From Ligustrum vulgare (Eukaryota; Streptophyta; Magnoliopsida; Lamiales; Oleaceae), in contig OY743169.1 of the NCBI GenBank assembly GCA_963555705.1, positions 6,324,014 to 6,388,013 of the forward strand: DNA of 64,000 nt, given 5' to 3'. Both the position numbers and the translations under genes were made by a program. The notes below the pieces were generated by a model. That model was not told where the DNA came from. It saw only the letters and a program-made list of their open reading frames with translations, and ran no database searches. Shown one piece after another: positions 1 through 10,933 of this stretch (positions are counted from its first letter, which is position 1; every line of letters begins with the position of its first letter).

Positions 1-552
1 ATTATAATTAGTAAACAATACATAATAGATTAATTGAGAAATATTAATTGAGAAATTTGGGAATTTCTCTAATCTCTCTTCCTTAAATATGATATGTTGG
101 ACTTACTATTTGTGAGTTAAGGTATATTAACCTAGGAATGTCTATATAACCTTCAAACAAACTTTTAAATAATTAATTGGTATATTAGTATAATAGATTT
201 TGGTAGAAGTACCTTTCACACCCATCAATAACATGTACTCTATTCACATGAGCTTCCTTAATTTGTGTCCCTTTCTCATATCTGTCATTTTTACATTCTA
301 TGATTGTTATGTGATGGATTACATGATCAAGCATTGACCTTCTTGGGGAGTTGGGATCGCAACAAGTGAGTTCATAGGTGGTTCAACTTCAAATGGCTAT
401 AGAAATTGTATACGGTGTCAGAATGACTATTATAATATATTTTAGGAATCGTTTTGACATGCCATACAAGAGTCATCACTTTGCTGTAACAACAATGAAT
501 TTTAGTCATTTGAAATCGTTTACTTACTTAAAAACTACGTTTTATTATTTCA
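1..552. other. AT-rich intergenic DNA, no gene seen
   Basis: Short open frames here have no recognisable motif and are what AT-rich sequence gives by chance. No RNA gene or element end was recognised. Confidence 0.6.
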
Positions 553-555
553 TTA

Positions 556-1092
556 AGGCTATGTTTGATAGGGCATATTTTCCATGGAAAAGAAAAAAGA
601 TTTTCCATTTTTCACTTTTAGTTGTGTTTGATTGTCCAAATTTTCCAAGGTAAAAATTTTCCTCTAACACATGCACATGACCCATTTGCTTCATTTAGGA
701 GGAAAATCTTTTCTTTGGCTTGGGGTGGTAAAATATTTTTTAGGAAAATCTTTGGCATGTACTTTGATATTTTCGTCTCGTTTAGTCACTTTTGTTGTTG
801 TTAATTAACTTATTTTTTTATCAGAAATTAACAATATTATTATCAAGTACAAATGTATGAGAAATTAAAAAAAAAATCGATTAAAATAACTAAATTTTGC
901 TTTATTTTCCTTGGAAAATAATGTTAATCAAACAACAAAATTAGGAAAAATTTTTACTTTTTTTATCTGGAAAATTAATCAAATCAAACACTTCCAACTA
1001 ACATTTTTCAAGAAAATAATTTCCAAGCAAATCAATTCCCTAGAAAATATTTTCTTATTACCATTTTTCATCTTTTCAATCAAACACAGCCT
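556..1092. mobile_element. MITE-like element with AGGCT(A/G)TGTTTGAT termini
   Basis: The left end AGGCTATGTTTGAT is matched in inverse by the right end ATCAAACACAGCCT. The interior repeats TTTTCC/GGAAAA blocks in mirror order, as in a fold-back MITE. Both ends are flanked by TA (or TTA on the left), which fits a Tc1/mariner-like or PIF/Harbinger-like origin. No coding capacity is seen. Superfamily is an inference from TIR and TSD only. Confidence 0.6.
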
Positions 1093-1094
1093 TA

Positions 1095-1530
1095 GTGTTT
1101 TCAGTCTTCTATTTATTTATTTCATAAGTCGAGCTTGTTTTGTTGTCAAAGTCCATTAATGATTTGTATTTAAACTCTTTCATTATTATTTTTAGGTTTT
1201 GGTTGGTTTCGAATAAAATTTTGTGAGTTTTATCGAATTGCAATCCGTGTTTTAAGTTTGTTTGGAGATTGTGTTATTTATGGAATTGTAGGTGAGCCTA
1301 CATCATAATGTCCCTTCCTTTTTCTTCATTATATATAAAAAACCTTTAGAGACTCAAACTATATTTTTCTTGATGTTCGAATTCGACGATAGAAGTTTGA
1401 GAGAAGTACTAACACTTCCGCTTTACATGGAGTAAGCATGAAGTTTATACGGGATTGAGTTACACCTCTAACATTTTAATCTTTTGGAATGAAAATTCAA
1501 ATTCCCAAAAAACTGTTAGGCTCCGAACAA
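1095..1530. other. Intergenic DNA, nothing recognised
   Basis: AT-rich sequence with no convincing coding frame, RNA gene or repeat end. Confidence 0.5.
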
Positions 1531-1899
1531 GTAAAATTAACCAATGACCATCCAACTTGCTGAACATTACAACTTAGCCACCCAACTTCAAATGTATCTC
1601 AATGACCATCCAACTTACAATATAACACCCTCTCCGTCCCATAAAGATATACTTATTTATATTTTCACATAAATTAAGAAAATATAATTAATATATATTG
1701 GAACTATAAATTTACTTATATTTTACCTAATATACCCATATATTGAACTAATGGACGGTTCATATTTGTTGATAACAATGTATATTAATAGGGTATATTA
1801 GGAAATTAAGACATTAATATATTATCAATAATGAATTAAAGTAACCTATAATTTAGGACAAACAAAAAATGAAAACGAGTCTATATTTATGAAACGGAT

Positions 1900-2299
1900 T
1901 GATGTGATCCGGACCAGGCATCGAAGGGCGAAGTCGAGCCATCGACACTATAATAGTGATCTGCGTGCAAAACGGAGCAAGTTCCGTGTTGGGGTCGAGC
2001 CGAGAAGAGGGACGGATCGAGCCGAATCAAGTAAAAGAAATTATTTATGCAGAAAAGGCATTACGGCCGTAATGGAGATTCTTCACGGCCGTAACACATA
2101 TAATCACAGCCGTAATCAATTGTCGAAGAAAAATGCAGAATTTCAGCAGAAAAAGTCTCACGGCCGTAATGTCCAGTCTTACGGCCGTAACATTCAAACA
2201 AGGACATTTTCACGGCCGTAAGAAATTCATCACGGCCGTAACTGATGGTACAGTTTTGATCAGAAAGGTGATTACGGTCGTAAAAGAATTATTCACGGC
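1900..2299 (+). repeat. Gypsy-A 5' LTR, first part
   Basis: Left segment of the 5' LTR up to the Athila-A insertion. The last five bases, ACGGC, are one copy of the Athila-A target-site duplication. The segment from 2061 on carries TTACGGCCGTAA-type palindromes at 2061, 2083, 2104, 2158, 2179, 2210, 2230 and 2272, plus one cut by the insertion at 2293. Confidence 0.9.
2061..2299. repeat. Phased palindrome array, Gypsy-A 5' LTR
   Basis: Nine (T/C)ACGGCCGTAA-type sites. Most neighbours are 20-22 bp apart, with larger gaps (54, 31 and 42 bp) between groups. GCAGAA-containing spacers precede groups. Changed copies carry transitions only, for example ACAGCCGT and ACGGTCGT. Confidence 0.85.
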
Positions 2300-3777
2300 T
2301 GATAAATGTTATATTAACGCTTATTTTATACACTTGTATCCTTGAATATGCCATAATGTGATTCTATCTAAGTATTATTAATGCATTTTATGTTTTATAA
2401 TGTATAGGATCACAAAGGAAGAGAAAAGAAGGAAAAGGACCAAAATGCGCTTAAAATCGAAGATTGAGGACCTTGGGTGCAAATACGTTACGGCCGTAAT
2501 ACATATAGTTACGGCCGTAAACGTTTTCATATCGTTGTGCAAAAATGAGCAGAAAAGATGTTACGGCCGTAAGACATATCCATTACGGCCGTAAACCTCA
2601 AAAGTAGAAAATCAGCAGAACCCAAATTACGGCCGTAAATAATAAGTTACGGCCGTTACCCTCACTTTGTGAAAAATACGCAGAAACCCAATTACGGCCG
2701 TAAATGGAAAGTTACGGCCGTAACTATTCAAGTCAAAAATTTCCTTATTTCAATTCTTTCCATAATTTGGGATTTCTTGCTTCCAAAGTTAGGGCACGAA
2801 ATTGAGGTTATAAAAAGGGAATTTCATGACAAGAAAAAGAGACTTGTATTATTTTTGAAAGAGGCTACACATTGAGGAAAATTGAGAGAAAAATATAGAG
2901 CATTCTTGGGAGATTTTCAAGTGCAAGAATATCAACAACAATGGAATTCATGGAGCAACTTAAAGAATATACCACAACAATGCTAGGCTAAATTCCATAT
3001 CTTGTTCAAAGGGGAAGTTGTGTCAATTTAATTATGTTATTTTCTTTTCCTACAAATTAGTAGCGTGAATTTATTCCCTTATTTCAATTGTTGGATTATT
3101 ATGTTTTGAACGTTCATTGAGTTTATTTGATTAATAGTTTAATTTGGCTAATTGGATTATTGATCTTTGGATTCATGAATATGCTATGTTTAGATTCTTG
3201 ATCCGTAATTATCATTGAATCTTTACTTTAGTAGCAAATAAATCTCGTGCAGGTTTAGTAATAATTCAACTTGGATTGATTAATTCGAGCTTGTGTAATT
3301 AACGATCCAATTCAATCTATTCTTCTAAATTTTCATACTAGTAGTGCATTAAATCCTAAGAGCTTGTTTAGGATTGTCCATGACTAGAATTAGTTCAAAG
3401 AGCTTATTTTGAATCAATACACATAAGGAAGAATTTAGATAATCAGAGTTTGTTGATTATTTATGATTGATAATTGAATTAGGAATAGAAACACGTTATA
3501 AGGAAAAGTATAACATTAATTGAGGGCACAACTGAACCCGAGAACAAGATTTCTTCTCATATTAATTCTCTAGTCATATTTAATTATTTATTTTATGCAT
3601 AGTTTTCATTCAAGCAATTCAAACAACAAAACCCCCAATTACATTCTAATTGATCGAACAACTAAAATTAGTTTCCGTTCCTCGTGGGATCGACCCTTAC
3701 TCTCACTACTACATTATTAATTAATCTTTAGCGAGTAAGGAATTATTTATTATTTTGGTGCATTGCGACACGCATCA
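2300..3777 (+). repeat. Athila-A 5' LTR
   Basis: Starts TGATAAATG, ends CGCATCA. Contains eight palindromes in four pairs (2488-2723). The rest is AT-rich and should hold the promoter and RNA end signals, which I did not localise. Confidence 0.93.
2488..2723. repeat. Phased palindrome array, Athila-A 5' LTR
   Basis: Eight copies of TTACGGCCGTAA (one ends GTTA) start at 2488, 2509, 2561, 2583, 2627, 2647, 2692 and 2712. They form four pairs with 20-22 bp between starts in a pair, and pair starts 73, 66 and 65 bp apart. A GCAGAA spacer precedes the second, third and fourth pairs. Confidence 0.95.
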
Positions 3778-3783
3778 AATTTT

Positions 3784-3801
3784 TGGCGCCGTTGCCGGGG
3801 A
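3784..3801 (+). other. Athila-A primer-binding site
   Basis: TGGCGCCGTTGCCGGGGA begins six bases after the 5' LTR. The same motif with one change follows the Athila-B 5' LTR, and it is typical of Athila/Tat elements. Confidence 0.85.
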
Positions 3802-3943
3802 ACGGTCAACCAATTTAGTTGTTTAGTTAATTAGAATTTTATTTTTTTCTGCATTTTTTTTATTAATTTTATTTTCACTTCATTTGTATAATTTTTCAAA
3901 AAAAAAAAAAAAAAAAATCTTGCCTGTCTACTTCTTTGCTTAT

Positions 3944-6307
3944 ATGCATAAAACTCGATCAACTAATTTTGAATTTTTTGATTTTGACCCAGAAATCGAG
4001 AGAACTTTTCAACAGCAAAGAAGAGCTGCACAACCAATGGCAGTAGCTAACAATAACCTGACTCTCAAGCAACTAGCTACCTCAAATGTTGCTCAACAAC
4101 CGCTATGTATCACTTTCCCGACAGTGGAAGAAGGCAGGACTTTTGAGCTAAAATCCGGACTAATCCATCTTTTGCCAACCTTTCGAGGACATCCCGGTGA
4201 GGACCCATACAGACACCTTAAAGAATTTCATGTGGTATGCGACAGTATGAGGCCAACGGGCATTACCGAGGAGCAAATAAAAATGAGAGCTTTCCCATTC
4301 TCATTGAAGGATGCGGCCGCAGACTGGCTTTATTGTCTACCATCTGGAACAATCACTACTTGGAATGACATAAAAAGACTTTTCTTGGAGAAATACTTCC
4401 CCGCATCTAGAGTTGGTACCATCAGAAAGGAAATATGTGGGGTGCGCCAGAACAATAACGAAACATTGTACGAGTATTGGGAGCGTTTCAAGAAGCTCAT
4501 CTCAAGCTGTCCCCATCATCAGATCTGTGAGCAACTCTTGGTGCAATATTTTTATGAAGGACTGCTGCCGATGGACAGGAGTATGATAGATGCCGCAAGT
4601 GAAGGTGCGATAATGGACAAAACATCGGAAGAGGCGAGAGCCCTGATTTCTAATATGGCTGAGAACACTCAACAGTTCAACTCCAACAGGGATATGCAAG
4701 TTCAACGCGTGAATGAGGTAAGTAGTTCCAATATTGAAAGTCAATTGTTTGAACTAACAAATCTCGTTAAACAACTTGATGTAGGGAATTCGAAGCAAGC
4801 CAAAGTCTGTGGAATCTGTTCGAACTTTGGACATCCAACGGATACATGTCCGGTATTGCAAGAAGAAAACAATGAACAGGTAAAGGCCGCAGAAGGGTTT
4901 CCATTTCAAAGGCAACAGTACAACCCATATTCAAACACGTACAACCCCGGGTGGAGAGATCACCCCAACCTGAGCTACGGAAATAACAAACCCCCGGGTT
5001 TCCCCTCCAACAAATCTCAAGGGCAATTTCAGCAACAAGGAACCTTCCAACCACAGGGGCAATATCAACAAAAACCTCAAAATTCAGGTATGTCTCTTGA
5101 GGATATGGTTAAGATGTTGGCAACTAACACGATGCAATTCCAGCAGGATACCAAGTCAAGCATTCAAAACCTGGAAAATCAAATGAGCCAAATGGCCATT
5201 GCCATAAATAGATTGGAGGCACAATCTGGAGGGAAGCTACCATCACAGCCCGAGGTGAATCCCAAAAACGTGAGCGCCATAACTCTCCGGAGCGGAAAGG
5301 AAATTGAGGGTCCGCAATTGGAACCGGCTGCACCTGAAATGGATGAAGATGAAAAGGAAGGGGTTGGAAAGAAAAACAGCACTTCGCAAAACCCGCAGGT
5401 AAAATCCAACTTTAACTCAATTGCTAAATTGACTCCACCTCCTTTTCCTGGCAGGTTAGCAAAAGCGACTAAGGAGGGCAAGGAAAAGGATATACTGGAG
5501 ATGTTCAGGAAAGTGGAAATCAACATTCCATTATTGGATGCCATCAAACAAGTTCCCCGATATGCAAGGTTTTTGAAGGATCTATGCACCAATAAGAGAA
5601 AGCTAAATGGAAATGAGATGGTAAGAATGGGTGAATCCGTGTCTGCACTTTTTCAAAGAAAATTGCCTCCCAAGTGCAAGGATCCAGGTATGTTTACCAT
5701 ACCCTGTCAAATAGGTAACACTAGGATAGATCGTGCATTGATAGACCTAGGAGCATCCATAAATGTAATGCCTAGATCTACGTACACTTCATTAAAACTT
5801 GATAAAATGACTGAAACTAGTGTTATCATTCAACTAGCCGACCGTTCCAATGCATATCCGGATGGGGTAGTTGAAGATGTTTTAGTACAAGTAGGGGGTT
5901 TAGTGTTTCCAGCAGATTTTTATGTGTTAGACATGAATGATGATCACTCTCCAAACCCCACTCCTATTTTGTTAGGCAGACCATTCCTAAAAACATCGAA
6001 AACTAAGATAGATGTTAGTGATGGTATACTTACCATGGAGTTTGATAATAAAATTGTTAAGTTCAATATTTATGACTCCATGAAACACATTAATGATGCT
6101 AACAAAGTTCATTCTACTGTTGTGAGTTATTCTCCATTTCAGGAAACTGGTGCTGAGCTTAATAATTGTCGAAAGCCATCACAACCAGGTGAAAACTTTT
6201 GTACCGCCCTACCAGTAGCTGATGAGAAGTTTCCCCCTACTTTGCAGGCACTAACGAAGAGCTTGAAGAGGAAATTGAGCTTTGGTAATCCACCTAATCC
6301 CGGTTGA
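3944..6307 (+). CDS. Athila-type Gag-protease polyprotein
   Basis: A 787-residue structural polyprotein that would form virus-like particles and mature itself with its own aspartic protease. The frame opens upstream at 3884 through a poly-lysine run from an A-tract; I prefer the ATG at 3944 (MHKTRSTNFEF). From the N-terminus: a retrotransposon Gag domain around residues 80-230 with the ADWLYCLP, FLEKYFPASR and YWERFKKL motifs; a zinc knuckle CGICSNFGHPTDTC (CX2CX4HX4C); a Gln/Pro/Asn-rich linker; then a retropepsin domain with active site DLGAS (ALIDLGASINVMP) and the distal ILLGRPFL motif. The frame ends in TGA with no pol downstream, whereas complete Athila elements continue into reverse transcriptase and integrase. 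No internal stop is present, so the protein may still be made. Two RNA hairpins follow the stop. Confidence 0.88.
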   Translation: MHKTRSTNFEFFDFDPEIERTFQQQRRAAQPMAVANNNLTLKQLATSNVAQQPLCITFPTVEEGRTFELKSGLIHLLPTFRGHPGEDPYRHLKEFHVVCDSMRPTGITEEQIKMRAFPFSLKDAAADWLYCLPSGTITTWNDIKRLFLEKYFPASRVGTIRKEICGVRQNNNETLYEYWERFKKLISSCPHHQICEQLLVQYFYEGLLPMDRSMIDAASEGAIMDKTSEEARALISNMAENTQQFNSNRDMQVQRVNEVSSSNIESQLFELTNLVKQLDVGNSKQAKVCGICSNFGHPTDTCPVLQEENNEQVKAAEGFPFQRQQYNPYSNTYNPGWRDHPNLSYGNNKPPGFPSNKSQGQFQQQGTFQPQGQYQQKPQNSGMSLEDMVKMLATNTMQFQQDTKSSIQNLENQMSQMAIAINRLEAQSGGKLPSQPEVNPKNVSAITLRSGKEIEGPQLEPAAPEMDEDEKEGVGKKNSTSQNPQVKSNFNSIAKLTPPPFPGRLAKATKEGKEKDILEMFRKVEINIPLLDAIKQVPRYARFLKDLCTNKRKLNGNEMVRMGESVSALFQRKLPPKCKDPGMFTIPCQIGNTRIDRALIDLGASINVMPRSTYTSLKLDKMTETSVIIQLADRSNAYPDGVVEDVLVQVGGLVFPADFYVLDMNDDHSPNPTPILLGRPFLKTSKTKIDVSDGILTMEFDNKIVKFNIYDSMKHINDANKVHSTVVSYSPFQETGAELNNCRKPSQPGENFCTALPVADEKFPPTLQALTKSLKRKLSFGNPPNPG

Positions 6308-6320
6308 AGGAGGGAACAAC

Positions 6321-6371
6321 CTGTCGAGCCAACGACAGTAAACAAAGGCGCTGCTCGGGAGGCAACCCGAG
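6321..6371 (+). promoter_or_regulatory. Twin RNA hairpins after the gag-protease stop (Athila-A)
   Basis: Hairpin 1: CTGTCG/CGACAG with loop AGCCAA (6321-6338), 13 nt after the TGA. Hairpin 2: CTCGGG/CCCGAG with loop AGGCAA (6354-6371), 46 nt after the TGA. The spacer contains GGCGCT. The same arrangement is found in Athila-B. Function unknown; candidates are RNA packaging, stop-codon recoding or RNA processing. Confidence 0.6.
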
Positions 6372-6486
6372 AGGGGAGTTTCTTTACCTCCTCGACTCTT
6401 TATTTTCGTATTTTCATTTTTGGTTATTTTTATTTTATTTAGTCATTTCATTCACAAAAAAAAAAAAAAAAAATTCAGTGGCTAAC

Positions 6487-6648
6487 TTACGGCCGTAAGG
6501 TACTCAAGTACGGCCGTAACACAATTCCAGTAAATTTATTCAGAGGCCAACTTACGGCCGTGGGACTTGATTTTACGGCCGTAGTGGATGCTTGCTATTT
6601 TTTTCAGATTAGGACTTACGGTCGTCAGTGAGACATTCACGGCCGTAA
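6487..6648. repeat. Phased palindrome array, Athila-A internal region
   Basis: Six ACGGCCGT-type sites start at 6487, 6508, 6552, 6573, 6616 and 6637. All three pairs have 21-bp spacing, and pair starts are 65 and 64 bp apart, the same rhythm as the LTR array. The sites lie outside the LTR and 3' of the gag-protease frame. Confidence 0.9.
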
Positions 6649-6733
6649 TTCCAGAAATTTCACATTTCAAAAAAAAAAAAAAAAAGAACTGCTTCACTCA
6701 CGTACCCTTGCTCCTACCCCTTTTGAACTGCAG

Positions 6734-6841
6734 ATGCTGGAATTGATGCGAGCCTTCCAAACTCAGCTGAATGCCATGCAAGAAGATCAACAACTTATGC
6801 TAAAAGAGCAGAGAGCCCTTCGGGAGGAGATTCGACATTAG
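6734..6841 (+). CDS. Short coiled-coil peptide in Athila-A tail
   Basis: A 35-residue frame (MLELMRAFQTQLNAMQEDQQ, then LMLKEQRALREEIRH) with heptad-like hydrophobic spacing and high Gln/Glu content. The frame stays open upstream to the A-tract near 6680, so the peptide may be the end of a longer lost frame. It lies outside the Gag domain and no family was recognised. It may be a relic or a chance frame. Confidence 0.3.
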   Translation: MLELMRAFQTQLNAMQEDQQLMLKEQRALREEIRH

Positions 6842-8798
6842 CAGAGACCCCGTGCCGATCAACCACCACATTAGTCCGAGGGAGTTTTCTTTTCTTTTTC
6901 CCTTTTATTGTTTTGCTTTTCAATGAGGACATTGTTTTGTCTAAGTGTGGGGGGGATTGAATTGATTGTGAGCTTAATGTCTTTATCCTCTTTCTGTAGT
7001 CGAAACATTAAATTCATGTTGAGTCAGCACCCATTTTAATCTTGTTATCTACTTCTGCCACCTATCTATGCTACTTAGGTCCTAAACCATACTTTGATAG
7101 GAAGCAACCCCACTTTTGGTTTATTTTTTTTGAAAAAAAAAATCATTGCATAATTGGATATTAATTGAGCACATAGAGATGATCTCGTCCAAAACTTCAC
7201 AAATAGGTTGGAATTGAAAAGTAAAATTGTCAAATATCTACAACCGAGTCAACCCAACCTACAATAGACAGATTATTCCTTCATATATAACCCTGAACAT
7301 CCCAATTATTATACTTTTGTGAGTAGTCATGGTTTGAATACTTTTAACCACTATCCTCGACCAATGGATTTAGATTTGGAATGAAGATCAAGCAATGACC
7401 TATAACTCATAATTGGATGGGAGAAACACATGAAAACCATAATTTGTGAGCTTTTGAGCCTAAGAGCTGTTTTTAATATTTATGAGCTCGTAATTCTTTG
7501 ATGTGTGTCCTGCATGGTTGGGTTATGCTTGGATGTGCTTTCTTGTGTATACCGTTGTAGCTTCTTGATTCAAGTGCAAATTATAGCAAAGGCAATAGGA
7601 TAAGCCAAATTTGACTTGCTAAAAGAGCCTACCTTGCTACATGGACCATTAGAAGCCCGTTTGAGCCTTAGCCTTTCTTTGAAATTTCATGTCACGCTAC
7701 AAGCCACGAATACCCTTTCTTTCGCATTATCTCTGTTTTGATTTGAACCCATAGAGAAGGGATTCGCAAGCTTTTGTTGATTGATGATTGTGCTATGGTC
7801 TAGTCCAAGAAGTTGAAATGGTTATCTTGTGTTGAGCATTGGTTGTGAAATGGACTGAATTCAGGGGATTGTAATTCTATCTTGGGCAAATTGATGACTG
7901 CGTAATGATTTGAAAAAAAAAAATACAAAAAAAAAAAAAAAAGTTGCAGTCTATAATCGAAAAAAAAATCGAAAGAGAAAAAGCAATGAAAAGGAAGTTA
8001 GTCATAAAAATTTGTAGTTGAGGATGTCAAACACTCAACTTGTGAAAAAAAAGAGAAAAGAAAAGCAAGAACGAGATTCAAGTGTAAATAAAGTTGGGTA
8101 GTATGAAACAATGAAGATCATATTAAGGGAGAAGGAAGTAATATTATTTTGAATTGACTTAGTTTTCGAAATTCCTTCTCGACTTAGGCTAAATATACCC
8201 TTTTATCCTACCGACCCGAAGCCCCGTTACAATCAAATAAAGACCTTAGCTTTGCACTTGTGTTATTGTTGGCTCCGGTTATAACAGTTAGGCAATCTGT
8301 GGTATTAACTTATCCATGCAGAGAGCTGAGCGAAAATTCAACACCTTATACACTTTGTGCGAAGAGAGAAATATCTTGTGAGGGTGTTAAAACCCATTAC
8401 ATATACTTATGAGTGGTTTGAATTGCTTGGTCTAGGGTTGGTGGTATGAATGTGGTCGGGGGTACTGTGTTGACTAAATTCACATCATGAATAACTCGGT
8501 TTACGCAAATGCATTCCTCTAAAATTGGGCGAAATTATTCTTCTCGTAATAACTCATAAATGGTTGGGATGTGATCAAACACGAGAGGTGAAAGGAAATA
8601 AGCCATATTGAGCCATGATTGGGACGGGAAATAAATGGCGTTCCATCTCTAGCACACACGAACACAATCCGATCATGCAATGGAACATTTTTGTTAAAGA
8701 AAAGTGGGTTGCAACCTCAAGTCTCTAAATTGTAATCTATTGTTTGAATCCTATTCTTATCTCTGCAAATCTTTGTTCGAGGACGAACAATGGTTCAA
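6842..8798 (+). other. Athila-A non-coding 3' internal region
   Basis: No gene. It opens with a tract near 6927-6960 (GAGGAC...AAGTGTGGGGGGGATTG) that mirrors the tract next to the 3' LTR. The rest is AT-rich with A-runs near 7910-7940. It occupies the place of pol and env-like sequence in full-length Athila elements. Confidence 0.6.
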
Positions 8799-8811
8799 GT
8801 GTGGGGGGATT
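8799..8811 (+). other. Athila-A 3' polypurine tract
   Basis: AGTGTGGGGGGATT lies directly before the 3' LTR start at 8812, the expected primer site for plus-strand DNA synthesis. Confidence 0.75.
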
Positions 8812-10289
8812 TGATAAATGTTATATTAACGCTTATTTTATACACTTGTATCCTTGAATATGCCATAATGTGATTCTATCTAAGTATTATTAATGCATTT
8901 TATGTTTTATATTGTATAGGATCACAAAGGAAGAGAAAAGAAGGAAAAATGACCAAAATGCGCTTAAAATCGAAGATTGAGGACCTTGGGTGTAAATACG
9001 TTACGGCCGTAATACATATAGTTACGGCCATAAACGTTTTCATATCGTTGTGCAAAAATGAGCAGAAAAGATGTTACGGCCGTAAGACATATCCATTACG
9101 GCCGTAAACCTCAAAAGTAGAAAATCAGCAGAACCCAAATTACGGCCGTAAATAATAAGTTACGGCCGTAACCTCACTTTGTGAAAAATACGCAGAAACC
9201 CAATTACGGCCGTAAATGGAAAGTTACGGCCGTAACTATTCAAGTCAAAAATTTCCTTATTTCAATTATTTCCATAATTTGGGATTTCTTGCTTCCAAAG
9301 TTAGGGCACGAAATTGAGGTTATAAAAAGGAAATTTCATGACAAGAAAAAGAGACTTGTATTATTTTTGAAAGAGGCTACACATTGAGGAAAATTGAGAG
9401 AAAAATATAGAGCATTCTTGGGGAGATTTTCAAGTGCAAGAATATCAACAACAATGGAATTCATGGAGCAACTTGAAGAATATACCACAACAATGCTAGG
9501 CTAAATTTCATATCTTGTTCAAAGGGGAAGTTGTGTCAATTTAATTATGTTATTTTCTTTTCCTACAAATTAGTAGCGTGAATTTATTCCCTTATTTCAA
9601 TTGTTGGATTATTATGTTTTGAACGTTCATTGAATTTATTTGATTAATAGTTTAATTTGGCCAATTGGATTATTGATCTTTGGATTCATGAATATGCTAT
9701 GTTTAGATTCTTGATCCGTAATTGTCATTGAATCTTTACTTTAGTAGCAAATAAATCTCGTGCAGGTTTAGTAATAATTCAACTTGGATTGATTAATTCG
9801 AGCTTGTGTAATTAACGATCCAATTCAATCTATTCTTCTAAATTTTCATACTAGTCGTGCATTAAATCCTAAGAGCTTGTTTAGGATTGTCCATGACTAG
9901 AATTGGTTCAAAGAGCTTATTTTGAATCAATACACATAAGGAAGAATTTAGATAATCAGAGCTTGTTGATTATTTATGATTGATAATTGAATTAGGAATA
10001 GAAACACGTTACAAGGAAAAGTATAACATTAATTGAGGGCACAACTGAACCCGAGAACAAGATTTCTTCTCATATTAATTCTCTAGTCATATTTAATTAT
10101 TTATTTTATGCATAGTTTTCATTCAAGCAATTCAAATAACAAAACCCCCATTACATTCTAATTGATCGAACAACTAAAATTAGTTTCCGTTCCTCGTGGG
10201 ATCGACCCTTACTCTCACTACTACATTATTAATTAATTTTTAGCGAGTAAGGAATTATTTATTATTTTGGTGCATTGCGACACGCATCA
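8812..10289 (+). repeat. Athila-A 3' LTR
   Basis: Pairs with the 5' LTR at 2300-3777, same length, about 20 substitutions or small indels. The palindrome array is repeated at 9001-9236; one copy has decayed to ACGGCCATAA. Confidence 0.93.
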
Positions 10290-10647
10290 ACGGCCGTAAA
10301 CAAGCAAAGCCAGATTTTCCGGAATTTTGCCAATTATTTTGTTTCCTTTTATTATTTTAGGTTATTTTCCTATTTTAGAATTTTAGCCTAGTTAGAATTC
10401 TATTTTAAGTAAATTAGATGCTAGGTTATTTTGCTTATTTATACGCCTTTTCAATTCATTGTAATGCCTTGGTTCTTCAATCCGCATCGTCATAAATTGC
10501 GTCGTGATTGTCGGGTCAAGGCTTTACCGTCATTCTATCCTTATTTTTCGTTGTTTGTCTTGTGTCGATCTGATCTAGATCTATCCTAGGGTTTTAAATA
10601 TCGTTATTCCGCGTGTTCGACGAGATTCCCCGACCGGGAACTCATCA
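10290..10647 (+). repeat. Gypsy-A 5' LTR, second part
   Basis: Continues the LTR after the Athila-A insertion. It starts with the second copy of the ACGGC duplication, so the cut palindrome is completed as ACGGCCGTAA. It ends GGAACTCATCA at 10647. It lacks a segment of about 230 bp present at roughly 13586-13800 of the 3' LTR. Confidence 0.9.
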
Positions 10648-10649
10648 TC

Positions 10650-10661
10650 TGGTATCAGAGC
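10650..10661 (+). other. Gypsy-A primer-binding site (tRNA-iMet type)
   Basis: TGGTATCAGAGC, two bases after the LTR end, complementary to the 3' end of initiator tRNA-Met. Athila-A and -B use a different primer type. Confidence 0.9.
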
Positions 10662-10933
10662 TTGGATCTATTTCAGATTCTTGAGTTTCTTGATTTTCTT
10701 GATTTTTTTCGTGTTCTTCGCGTTCTTTGTGTCAGTCATAAATTTTTCCAGTTTGATCCATAAGAGTCAGTCCCAAAAATTCAAAAGTGTTTTTCTTCTT
10801 CGTTTTTCGTCCAAATTCAGTTCCGTTTTTTCTGCCATACTCGTAGTCCAATTCTCTGGCAGATTAAAAATAAATACGAAAATTTTCAAATATTCCCCAA
10901 ATATTCCAAATTTCCTTGTTTGTGTCTAAAAAA

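Larger units (their letters stand above)
2300..10289 (+). mobile_element. Athila-A: non-autonomous Athila-like LTR retrotransposon
   Basis: Two LTRs of about 1,478 bp begin TGATAAATG and end GACACGCATCA. They are flanked by the TSD ACGGC at 2295-2299 and 10290-10294. The primer-binding site has the TGGCGCC form usual for Athila/Tat elements, and a G-rich tract precedes the 3' LTR. The only long frame is gag-protease; pol and env-like genes are absent, and 6308-8811 is mostly non-coding. This is the layout of gag-only terminal-repeat elements that use another element's enzymes. I counted about 20 differences between the LTRs (about 1.4%), so it is a fairly young insertion. Confidence 0.93.

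Noticed and set aside
1627..1899. Stowaway MITE
   Set aside because: The terminus looks like Stowaway, but the 11-bp direct repeat is incompatible with a TA duplication.
1889..2875. Frames with repeated ITAV, TAV and YGRK peptides
   Set aside because: These peptides are translations of the TTACGGCCGTAA arrays inside LTRs.
6305..6480. Readthrough of the Athila-A stop into pol
   Set aside because: The frame after TGA stays open for only about 40 codons and contains no pol motif in this copy, so readthrough here would give only a short extension.
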